Of a DNA stretch of 64,000 nucleotides, positions 27,204-34,601 are shown piece by piece. Under the pieces are notes generated by a model. That model had not been told where the DNA came from and made no database searches. It saw nothing but the letters and a program-made list of their open reading frames with translations. Source of the DNA: Gemmataceae bacterium (GTDB lineage: Bacteria > Planctomycetota > Planctomycetia > Gemmatales > Gemmataceae); contig JAKEET010000118.1 in the NCBI GenBank assembly GCA_022616435.1, positions 1-64,000 of the forward strand, given 5' to 3'. How positions within the stretch are numbered: the first letter of the stretch is position 1; every line of letters starts with the position of its first letter. Made by a program: the position numbers and the translations under genes.

Positions 27204-28063
27204 CTCATTGGCTTGGGGGAGCATTGGTGATGGCCATCATGACGACCGACGCCGTCGCGCAGGAAGCGGAGCTGCGCCGAGCGGCGCTGCTGTACGCGTC
27301 GTTCGACGCCGAGGTCCGCGCGGACTTCGGCAGCGGCGGCCGCGACTTCGCCACCCGCAGCGGCACGCCCGGCGATCCGTCGAAGTACGTTTTCGAAAAA
27401 GGCTTCGACGCCAAGGCGTTCCGCATCGCCGCCGGCAAAGGCGTCCATGGCGGCGCGCTCGAAGCCGTCGACGTGCTGCCGAATAGCGGCCGCATCTTCC
27501 TGCCGGCTCGCGGCCATCTTGCTTTCAAGAAAGGCGGCTGGGGAGGCGCGGTCAGCCTGTGGATCAATACCGACCCGAACGAACGTCTGAAGACGACGTT
27601 CTGCGATCCTGTGCAGATCACGCAAAAGGGCGCAAGCAATGGCGGCATCTGGATCGACTTCACCAGCGCCAAGCCGCGCCGCGACCTGCGCATGGGCGTC
27701 TTCCCTGCCGTGCCCGCGGGTCAAAAGGCGATCGGCGAAGACGACCCGCAAGCGCCCCTGGTCCGCGTGCCGGGCGTGGCCTACCGCACCGGCGAGTGGC
27801 ATCACTTCGTGATTTCCTGGCGGAACTTCGACACCGGCAAGGCCGACGCGCACGCCGAGTTGTTCATCGACGGCAAATGGCAGGGCGCCGTCAAGGACCG
27901 GGCCATCGCCATGGACTGGGACCTGGACAAGGCGGGCATCTACGTCGCGGTCAACTACATCGGCTTGCTGGATGAGTTGGCCACGTTCAATCGGCCGCTC
28001 ACGCCGGACGAGGTCTCGCTGCTCCACCGGCAGCCGGGGGTGCTGGGGCCGCTGAAGAAGTGA
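27191..28063 (+). CDS. Secreted LamG-like (concanavalin A-fold) protein
   Basis: The ATG at 27191 lies within the end of the phosphotransferase gene. The 290-residue product has a signal peptide (ending near AVAQ) and a LamG/concanavalin-like jelly roll. Typical pieces are GGAVSLWINTDPNERLK, YRTGEWHHFVISWRNFD, HAELFIDGKWQG and GLLDELATFNRPLTPDEV. Such domains bind carbohydrates or proteins on the cell surface. The coupling to a phosphotransferase has no obvious functional meaning. Confidence 0.85.
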   Translation: MSNLTHWLGGALVMAIMTTDAVAQEAELRRAALLYASFDAEVRADFGSGGRDFATRSGTPGDPSKYVFEKGFDAKAFRIAAGKGVHGGALEAVDVLPNSGRIFLPARGHLAFKKGGWGGAVSLWINTDPNERLKTTFCDPVQITQKGASNGGIWIDFTSAKPRRDLRMGVFPAVPAGQKAIGEDDPQAPLVRVPGVAYRTGEWHHFVISWRNFDTGKADAHAELFIDGKWQGAVKDRAIAMDWDLDKAGIYVAVNYIGLLDELATFNRPLTPDEVSLLHRQPGVLGPLKK

Positions 28064-28072
28064 CAAGGTGAC

Positions 28073-28651
28073 TCACTTCTTTCGCGTATAAACAATCTCC
28101 AGCACCTTCACCTCCTTGGCGCCGTCGTCCGTTGCTTGCCGGTACATCTCGAACGTTTGCTGATCGTCGCTGTCGAAGCGGAGCACGTCGCGGCCTTTCA
28201 TTTTCTTGCCGGTGCTGGGGTCGATGTCCTCGCTGACATACGTCAAGATCTTCCGGCCGGCGTCGTACGTGCCCTCGCTGCTCATGAAGCCGGTGGACAT
28301 GGAATCAATCCAGGTGACCACGTACTTCTTCTTGATCTTATCGAAGCCGACGAGCCCCATGCCGCTGAAGCTCTCGGGGCCGATCTTGCCTTCGTATTCC
28401 TCCTGGAGGTAGCGGCCGCCCATCAGCATCTTGCGTTTCATGACGCCGGTCGATTCTTCCGGCGGCTTGCCGGGCGCGAAATAGGCCTTGACCTTGGCGG
28501 CGTAGGTGCCGGTCAGGCGTTCGAGGACTTTGTGTTCCGGTCCGGGGGCGCTCGGATCGGTCGGATCTTTCTTTTCTTGCGCTGGCAAGCGCTGGCTGCC
28601 GGCAAGCAGGAGCAGACCAATTCCCAACGTAATTGTGCAGCGCAGCGTCAT
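28073..28651 (-). CDS. Secreted DUF1579 family protein
   Basis: The ATG at 28651 was preferred over one six codons upstream because ggag sits at the right distance. The 192-residue product has a signal peptide (ITLGIGLLLLAGSQ) and a DUF1579 body: EHKVLERLTGTYAAKVKAYF, GGRYLQEEYEGKIGPESFSG and LVGFDKIKKKYVVTWIDSMS. The fold is lipocalin-like; ligand unknown. It is convergent with the LamG gene, nine bases apart. Confidence 0.82.
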   Translation of the reverse strand: MTLRCTITLGIGLLLLAGSQRLPAQEKKDPTDPSAPGPEHKVLERLTGTYAAKVKAYFAPGKPPEESTGVMKRKMLMGGRYLQEEYEGKIGPESFSGMGLVGFDKIKKKYVVTWIDSMSTGFMSSEGTYDAGRKILTYVSEDIDPSTGKKMKGRDVLRFDSDDQQTFEMYRQATDDGAKEVKVLEIVYTRKK

Positions 28652-28807
28652 TAGGAGTCTCCATGACATGACGACGATAGGAGCGAATCAGGCTATTTGC
28701 CCCGCGGCCCCATGCCGCTGGGCCGAAAAGTTTCCGCCAGGTCATCGCGGGTTTCGGGCGTCGCCGTAGCGCCGGACGCCACGGCGACGTTGGCGGGCGG
28801 CTGCTCT

Positions 28808-29623
28808 TTACAGTTGCAAGCCCGGCAATTCGCCGGGAGCGCCGGCCTTGCCGATCTCGGACGACACAACCGTCGCCAGATCGAGATAGGTCTTGGCGAT
28901 TTCGCTGTCGGGATGCTTGTGGACGATCGGATCGCCGTGGTCGCCGCACTCGGCGACGCGTGGGTCGATGGGCACGGCGCCCAGGAACGACACGCCGGCT
29001 TCCTGGGCGAGCTTCTTGCCGCCGCCGTGGCGGAAGATCTCGTAGCGCTGGCCGTCCGCGCCGACGAAGTAACTCATGTTCTCGATGATGCCGAGCACGG
29101 GGACGTTGACCTGCCGGAACATCTCCAGGCCCTTGCGGGCGTCGATCAGGCTGACATCTTGCGGCGTGGTGACAATGACGGCCCCGGAGAGCGGCGCCGT
29201 CTGAGTCAGGGTAAGTTGCGCGTCGCCGGTGCCGGGGGGCAGGTCGATCACCAGGTAATCCAGCTCACCCCACGGAATCTGCGTGAGGAACGCGGTGAGA
29301 TACTTGTGCACCATCGGCCCCCGCCAGATCATCGCCTGCTCGGGCTTGACGATGAAGCCCATCGACATCAGCTTCAGACCGTAACGGTCGAGCGGGAACT
29401 TCGCGGTGTTGGGATCGAACGTCTCGTGGATGCCCATCATGATCGGGATGCTGGGCCCGTAGATGTCGGCATCCAATAGGCCGACGCGCCGGCCGAGCAT
29501 GTGCAGGGCCAGCGCCAGATTCGTGGCGACGGTGGATTTGCCGACGCCGCCCTTGCCGCTGGCGACGGCGATGACGTGCTTGACGCCGGGGAGGGTGATT
29601 TTCTGAGGTGTTCCGGGTTGCAT
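28808..29623 (-). CDS. mrp: Mrp/NBP35-type P-loop ATPase
   Basis: The ATG at 29623 has ggag six bases ahead. The 271-residue protein has the deviant Walker A VASGKGGVGKSTVATNLALA, then LLDADIYGPSIPIMMG, DYLVIDLPPGTGDAQLT and IIENMSYF. It is the cytosolic iron-sulfur carrier/assembly family. The usual CxxC after MSYF is replaced by VGADGQRYEIF, so the canonical cluster site is missing. The plus-one frame past the stop continues with a protein-like tail containing NCRACNCK up to 28693, described as a finding. A DUF971 gene lies upstream, a common Mrp partner. Confidence 0.9.
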   Translation of the reverse strand: MQPGTPQKITLPGVKHVIAVASGKGGVGKSTVATNLALALHMLGRRVGLLDADIYGPSIPIMMGIHETFDPNTAKFPLDRYGLKLMSMGFIVKPEQAMIWRGPMVHKYLTAFLTQIPWGELDYLVIDLPPGTGDAQLTLTQTAPLSGAVIVTTPQDVSLIDARKGLEMFRQVNVPVLGIIENMSYFVGADGQRYEIFRHGGGKKLAQEAGVSFLGAVPIDPRVAECGDHGDPIVHKHPDSEIAKTYLDLATVVSSEIGKAGAPGELPGLQL

Positions 29624-29647
29624 CGCTGTCTCCATTCCACATTGCGC

Positions 29648-29956
29648 CTAATCGCCGACAAACTTGAGATACAGGTGGATCTGCCTTTCGCAATCTTTGG
29701 CCAATTCCAAGATCTCGCCACCATGAGCCCGAACAGCCGGGTCGGACACCTTGTCGATTGTCTGTTGCAACTCTTGGATCAGGCACGGCATTTGAAGCCG
29801 GTTGAACGTCGCATCTCCGTAGGGATCAACGAATCGGAGGCATCTCGAATCGCTTTCGTCAACCTCACGCAACAACCGGACTACAAGCCCGCGAGGGTCG
29901 CTTACGGTGCGGAGCGGCTCGCCGCGTTCCGATTGCAATGTGACATCGATGCCCAC
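29648..29956 (-). CDS. Small conserved-looking protein, unknown
   Basis: The 102-residue product starts MGIDVTLQSERGEPLRTVSD and is mixed alpha/beta with a C-terminal helix (HGGEILELAKDCERQIHLYL). No signal peptide, helix pair or metal motif is visible. It lies between DUF971 and mrp on the same strand with gaps of 35 and 24 bases, so co-expression is likely. Function not recognised. Confidence 0.6.
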   Translation of the reverse strand: MGIDVTLQSERGEPLRTVSDPRGLVVRLLREVDESDSRCLRFVDPYGDATFNRLQMPCLIQELQQTIDKVSDPAVRAHGGEILELAKDCERQIHLYLKFVGD

Positions 29957-29991
29957 CGCAAGCCTCCACCTCGCTTCATCATTGTTTCAGT

Positions 29992-30321
29992 TCACTTTTT
30001 TGAACACTCCACACATTCACACAACTGCCGCAAATGCTCGAGCGTGAACAATCCCGTGTCGTGGCCGTCGCTCCAGGTGATTTTGTACGCGTAGTGTCCA
30101 ACAGGTGCGATGCCGACCGGTTTGAGCGGGGCCAGCTCGGCGGGCTTGAGGATGCGGAACGGTTCGGGCGGTTTCTCGCGCTCGTCCCGGCAGCCGGCGC
30201 AGGGGCAATTCGCGCGCAGCTTTTGCCACGTGTGGACGCTCTGATGGCCGTCGCTCCAGTCGATCAGCAGGCGGTCGTCGCCTTCCTTGCGCAACGCGAT
30301 GGGACGCACAGGTTGCGCCAT
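29992..30321 (-). CDS. DUF971 domain protein
   Basis: The 109-residue protein shows the DUF971 signature LLIDWSDGHQSVHTWQKLRANCPCAGCRDE (read in two parts: the WSDGH strand and the CPCAGC cluster) and a second half ending ITWSDGHDTGLFTLEHLRQL, then CECVEC. DUF971 is often fused to or encoded beside Mrp and is tied to iron-sulfur proteins. The cysteine-rich pairs here could bind metal, which would complement the Mrp protein lacking its own CxxC. That link is an inference. Confidence 0.88.
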   Translation of the reverse strand: MAQPVRPIALRKEGDDRLLIDWSDGHQSVHTWQKLRANCPCAGCRDEREKPPEPFRILKPAELAPLKPVGIAPVGHYAYKITWSDGHDTGLFTLEHLRQLCECVECSKK

Positions 30322-30378
30322 GATTGCACTCTCCCGGGATGCCGGATGAGGTGATTATAGGTGCATGGCCGACGAAAT

Positions 30379-31623
30379 TCACTTCGCCTGAATCCGATAC
30401 AACTGCGTCTCGGTCCGCAAGTAAATCGCGCCGTCGGCCACGGCGTGCGATGCGAAGGTGCGTTCCTTGAGCTCGTTCTCGGCCAGACGCTCGAAGGTCT
30501 TGCCCGCCTTCAAGACCGTGGTGACGCCGTCCTCGCTCTGCAGGTAAAGCTTGCCGTCGGCGTGGGTCGGCGACGCGGAGAAGTTGCCGGTGACCCGTTC
30601 CTGCCAGTGAACCGCGCCGGTGCGGGCGTCGAGGCAACTCGCGATGCCGCTGTCTGAGACGATGTACAACTCATCGCCCACAAGCAACGGCGACGGCGCG
30701 TGCGGCGCTCCCTTGGCCAATGTCCAGGCGACATGGTTCTCGGTCACGTCGCCTTTGCCGTTCACGCGCACCGCCATCACGCTGGGGCTGTCGTAGCCCG
30801 TGCTGAAAAACACCATGCCGTGGCCGAACACCGGGCGCGGGATTACCGAGTAACCGTCGTACTTCGCGCGCCACAGCTCCTTGCCGTCGAGATCGTACGC
30901 CACCACGGCATCGCTGCCCGGGCTGACGATTTGTTTCTGGTTGTTCACCGTGATCAAGAGCGGCGTGCTGAACGAGAACTTCTTGAAAGCCTCGCTGTTG
31001 CGCTTGGTCTTCCAGATGGTCTTGCCGGTCGCCGTGTTGAGAGCGATGACGTGCTGCGTATCGCCGCCGTCGGCGGAAAAGATGAGCCGGTCATCGACGA
31101 GGATCGGCGTGCCGCCGGCGCCATGGACCGGCGCGTAGCGGTGCTCGGTGGTTCGCCACAGGACCTTGCCGGCGAGGTCGAGGCATGCCGTCCCTTGATG
31201 GCCGAAATGGACGTAAAGGCGTTGTCCGTCGGTGATCGGCGTCGGGCTGGCGTGGCTGTTCTTGGGATGGACGCGCGCCGGCTTGGCCGCGTCCTGACGG
31301 ATCGCCTCGGTTTGCCAGAGGATCTTGCCGTCGCCGGCGTCGAGACACAGCGCGCTCAGGGACAGGTCCTTGCTGTCCTTGATGGGAATCGCCGAGGTCA
31401 AGTAGACCCGGCCTTTCCAGATGATCGGCGACGACCAGCCGGCGCCGGGAATCTTGGTCTTCCAGACGACGTTCTCGGTGGTGCTCCACACGATGGGGAG
31501 TTTCTTGCCCGTGTAATGCCCCTGGCCAGAGGGACCGCGGAACTCCGGCCAGTTTTCGGCGAATGCGGTATGTGCTGATGCAAAGAGACATGCTGAAAGG
31601 AACGCAAGGAAACGTCGGCGCAT
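30379..31623 (-). CDS. Secreted PQQ-like beta-propeller protein
   Basis: The ATG at 31623 starts a signal peptide (MRRRFLAFLSACLFASAHTA). The 414-residue protein then has NWPEFRGPSGQGHY and repeated propeller blades such as GRVYLTSAIPI, CLDAGDGKILWQTEAI and AYDLDGKELWRAKYDG. These match the PQQ-binding-like (BamB-type) propellers that planctomycetes carry in many copies. A PQQ-dependent enzyme is unlikely without the calcium and active-site residues. It is probably a periplasmic scaffold or sensor. Confidence 0.88.
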   Translation of the reverse strand: MRRRFLAFLSACLFASAHTAFAENWPEFRGPSGQGHYTGKKLPIVWSTTENVVWKTKIPGAGWSSPIIWKGRVYLTSAIPIKDSKDLSLSALCLDAGDGKILWQTEAIRQDAAKPARVHPKNSHASPTPITDGQRLYVHFGHQGTACLDLAGKVLWRTTEHRYAPVHGAGGTPILVDDRLIFSADGGDTQHVIALNTATGKTIWKTKRNSEAFKKFSFSTPLLITVNNQKQIVSPGSDAVVAYDLDGKELWRAKYDGYSVIPRPVFGHGMVFFSTGYDSPSVMAVRVNGKGDVTENHVAWTLAKGAPHAPSPLLVGDELYIVSDSGIASCLDARTGAVHWQERVTGNFSASPTHADGKLYLQSEDGVTTVLKAGKTFERLAENELKERTFASHAVADGAIYLRTETQLYRIQAK

Positions 31624-31664
31624 GGAAGGATTCCCGCAATGTTGCATTCACCGATGCGAAGATT

Positions 31665-31964
31665 CTATGGACTGTCGGCCCTGGATAGCCAAACGGCCGG
31701 ATTGCGCGAGGTATGGAAGACGGCCACAACAACGATCTCGTTTCCTACTTCTCGATAGAGAACGATGTATGGAAACCTGGCAACAACCGCTCGGCGAACA
31801 TCGCGGTACACAATCTGATGCATGCGCGGCGTGACGGAAATGCGGTGGATCACGTCGCGCACTTTTGCCACGACATCGACTCCCAGCCCCGCTCGCTTGC
31901 GCTCATACCAATCGGCGGCATCGTCGAATTCGGTCTGGGCTTCCGGAACGAAGCGTACATTCAT
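31665..31964 (-). CDS. RelE/ParE-type toxin
   Basis: The 99-residue product has the RelE/ParE fold signature: VRFVPEAQTEFDDAADWYE at the start, a middle basic helix and RFPYIVLYREVGNEIVVVAVFH at the end. Such proteins cleave ribosome-bound mRNA or poison gyrase. It overlaps the antitoxin gene by four bases (ATGA), the usual arrangement. The length is normal and nothing suggests inactivation. Confidence 0.85.
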   Translation of the reverse strand: MNVRFVPEAQTEFDDAADWYERKRAGLGVDVVAKVRDVIHRISVTPRMHQIVYRDVRRAVVARFPYIVLYREVGNEIVVVAVFHTSRNPAVWLSRADSP

Positions 31965-32191
31965 CGGCGCAGCCGAGCTAATGCTTCAGCCTCGACTTGT
32001 TCCCACGGAATCGCCGCGTTCGGATTGGCTGCATGGGCTTCCAGCCGACGATCGATCTCCCGGCGCTGCGTTTCATCAAGCGGCGGCAGGTCGTTTTCGT
32101 CGTTGATGCTGTCCCATATCTCTTGCGCGAGGGCGACGCGATCCGCCGGGCTCAGCCGGTCAATGCCAAGATCTTTCATGGTCACGGGCAT
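31961..32191 (-). CDS. Addiction-module antitoxin component
   Basis: The ATG at 32191 is preceded by aggag. The 76-residue protein starts MPVTMKDLGIDRLSPADRVA and has LAQEIWDSINDENDLPPLDE and REIDRRLEAHAANPN, the pattern of the putative addiction-module component family (TIGR02574-like). It is the first gene of the toxin-antitoxin operon and overlaps the toxin start. It should neutralise the RelE-type toxin. Confidence 0.85.
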   Translation of the reverse strand: MPVTMKDLGIDRLSPADRVALAQEIWDSINDENDLPPLDETQRREIDRRLEAHAANPNAAIPWEQVEAEALARLRR

Positions 32192-32271
32192 GCCACAATC
32201 TCCTGAATAATCAGAACGGCACAAGACAATACTACCATAATGCCAGCAGGTCGTTCAACGAGGTCATTGCC

Positions 32272-33282
32272 GTGATCAAGCAGTTGTCTGGAACGCTGTG
32301 CATCCTGCTGTGCAGTGCGACTTTCGCCGTTTCTCAAGACAAGGCCCCCAACTGGGTCAAAGTCACCGACCACGCCGGCTGGCAGCCGCGCGATTCGCAG
32401 GGGGAGCTCGTCTACAAGGACCGACTCTGGATCTTCGGCGGCTGGTTCGATTCCTTCAAAGCCCCGCCGCGCGACGTGTGGAGCTCGCCCGACGGCAAGA
32501 CCTGGAAGCTGGTCGCCAAGGAAGCGCCCTGGAAGCACAGCGACCTGCCGATGACGCTGGTGTTCAAGGACCGCATGTGGCTCATGGGGGGCTGGTACAA
32601 CGGCCGGCTGCCGGGGCACTCGGCGTCGAGCGAAGTCTGGTCCTCGACCGACGGCGTCCACTGGGACCAGGCCGCCAAGCGCGCCGGCTGGTCACCGCGC
32701 ATCGCCGCCGGCGCGGTGGTGTTCCAGGACAAGATGTGGATCCTGGGCGGCACGGAGGACTACTACTTCGGCGATCGGAAGAGCCTGAAGAACGACGTCT
32801 GGCATTCCGCCGACGGCAAGGAGTGGATGCAGGCGACCGCGAACGCCGGCTGGTCGCCGCGGGCGTATCATCAGGCTGTGGTCCACGGCGGCAAGATGTG
32901 GGTCATGGGCGGCGGCAACTACGTCCCGGAGTATCACGCGCTGAACGACGTATGGTGCTCCGACGACGGCGTGCGCTGGACGCAGGTGATCGACAAGGCC
33001 GCATGGCCGCCGCGGCTGTGGTTCTCGTCGGTCGTCTACCGCGACCGCATGTGGGTCCTCGGCGGCTGGTCGAACAAGCCTTCCAAGAACTGGGGCGACG
33101 TCTGGCATTCCAGGAACGGCAAGGACTGGCAGCAGCTCCGATCGGCCGGCGCCTGGAAGGCGCGTCACGAGCACTCGGCGTTTGTCTTCCAGGACAAGGT
33201 CTGGATCGCCGGCGGGCACGCGCAGCCTCTGAGCAGCGAAGTGTGGTCGCTGCACGTGCCCCGCGGGTGGTTCAAGGATTGA
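32272..33282 (+). CDS. Secreted Kelch-type beta-propeller protein
   Basis: The GTG at 32272 starts a signal peptide (IKQLSGTLCILLCSATFAVS). The mature 310 residues form about six Kelch-like repeats, each with a gly-gly turn and a W-S-S/D-G-W pattern: LWIFGGWFDSF, MWLMGGWYNGRL, MWILGGTEDYYF, MWVMGGGNYVPE, MWVLGGWSNKPS. The regular spacing points to a complete propeller that binds proteins or sugars outside the cell. It ends converging with the Imm11-like gene by 11 bases. Confidence 0.85.
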   Translation: MIKQLSGTLCILLCSATFAVSQDKAPNWVKVTDHAGWQPRDSQGELVYKDRLWIFGGWFDSFKAPPRDVWSSPDGKTWKLVAKEAPWKHSDLPMTLVFKDRMWLMGGWYNGRLPGHSASSEVWSSTDGVHWDQAAKRAGWSPRIAAGAVVFQDKMWILGGTEDYYFGDRKSLKNDVWHSADGKEWMQATANAGWSPRAYHQAVVHGGKMWVMGGGNYVPEYHALNDVWCSDDGVRWTQVIDKAAWPPRLWFSSVVYRDRMWVLGGWSNKPSKNWGDVWHSRNGKDWQQLRSAGAWKARHEHSAFVFQDKVWIAGGHAQPLSSEVWSLHVPRGWFKD

Positions 33283-34552
33283 CGGGCCGCGCTGCTTGCT
33301 TCGGAAGACGATACGAGAACACTTTCTTGAAGACGACGCCCTGCAGCCCGTGCGCCTCAACGGTCCGTTTGAACTCTTCGGACACATAGGCGGCGCCGAA
33401 GGAGCGTCCCGCTTTGCGGGACGGCGAACCCGGAGACTGCTTGATGCCGAAGAAGTGCTTACCCTGAAGGTCGTCGAGGTCGAAGGCATATCGGCGAATA
33501 ACGGTCATGTTGCGCCCGGGCTCGCCGTTGTGGATGGCGCTGCTTGCCAAATCAATGTATCGCAACGGATGGAGTGCCCAGAGGTTTGGAAGTTGGGGGC
33601 AGCGCAGCGGCAACAACTCGACCGTCTTTCCAAGCAAAGGCATGAGTGCCGCCCGAGCCTTTTCGCTGACAGCCCACGCCGGGTATAAGCGAATGAGGTC
33701 GCACCGCCATTGGCTCTGCCGGAGCTTGACACGCGGGGCCTTCCAGCCCTTGGCCAAGGTCGTCGTCTCGTGCCATAGGTCCTGGTATTTGTCAAAGTCA
33801 CTCTCTCTCGAGTAATCGAGCACATCCCACCGGAGCGAGTTGCCGAACTCGTCGTAGCCGCCGTCGATCTCATAGATGCCCAGTCGGCCGCCGCGGATGG
33901 GCGGCGAGGTGGCCGGTTTCGCGGGCTCGGGGCGGGTAATCGGCGACGCGACCCGGCCATAGGAGCAAAGGACGAGGTCCGAATCGTGGGTTGCGGCGAG
34001 CACCGGGAGGTCTTCCCGCAACTGGCCGGAGCGGCGCGCCAACAAAGCTGCCGCGTCAATCAGTTCCTGCATCCGCAACGCGAGCAGCAGAATGACAACT
34101 TCGGAGGCGGCGCGGAGCTTGGCGGGAGGTGTATCGCGGTAATCCCGCGCGAACATCGCTTGCAGATCGCTCATGCCGAGCAACATCAGCCGATTCGTCT
34201 CCCTGGTTGCCTTTTTCCAGCCAACGAGCCAGCCCAAGTCGTCCGGGTCGCCGAAAAAGTCATAGGCAAAGGCATCGATGTACCATTCGGTCGGATTGAT
34301 CTCGAAGCGGTTCATCTCGCAGTAGACGGCACGGAGTGGCATGGCTTTCGCGGCGGTCCGGCAAAAGTCAGCCAGCCAACGTGACGCTTCCTGAGCCTGC
34401 CCCGTCCAGGACCGGCCCAACGCCTCGTGATACTCCGTCTGTGGCAGGGCCGCCAGTGCCGCCTCGCATGCTGCAATGGCGCGTTGCAACTTGCCCGTTC
34501 GTACCAATGGAAGGACGGCGCGTTCGAGCCGCGCGTAGGTCGTTTGCGCCAT
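33272..34552 (-). CDS. Imm11/DUF1629-like protein with N-terminal extension
   Basis: The ATG at 34552 is the first good start, though no clear ribosome site precedes it; a TTG 30 bases upstream is also in frame. The 426-residue protein has an N-terminal helical part (QTTYARLERAVLPLVRTGKL) and a C-terminal domain from about residue 270 resembling the Imm11 (DUF1629) immunity family: VIRRYAFDLDDLQGKHFFGI and YVSEEFKRTVEAHGLQGV. Imm11-like proteins neutralise polymorphic toxins, but no toxin is adjacent here. The N-terminal half is not recognised. It overlaps the Kelch gene tail-to-tail. Confidence 0.65.
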   Translation of the reverse strand: MAQTTYARLERAVLPLVRTGKLQRAIAACEAALAALPQTEYHEALGRSWTGQAQEASRWLADFCRTAAKAMPLRAVYCEMNRFEINPTEWYIDAFAYDFFGDPDDLGWLVGWKKATRETNRLMLLGMSDLQAMFARDYRDTPPAKLRAASEVVILLLALRMQELIDAAALLARRSGQLREDLPVLAATHDSDLVLCSYGRVASPITRPEPAKPATSPPIRGGRLGIYEIDGGYDEFGNSLRWDVLDYSRESDFDKYQDLWHETTTLAKGWKAPRVKLRQSQWRCDLIRLYPAWAVSEKARAALMPLLGKTVELLPLRCPQLPNLWALHPLRYIDLASSAIHNGEPGRNMTVIRRYAFDLDDLQGKHFFGIKQSPGSPSRKAGRSFGAAYVSEEFKRTVEAHGLQGVVFKKVFSYRLPKQAARPVNP

Positions 34553-34601
34553 TTGCGATGCAACCAAATGATGTTGTCGCAACGCGAACGGTCTGAGCCG
34601 T

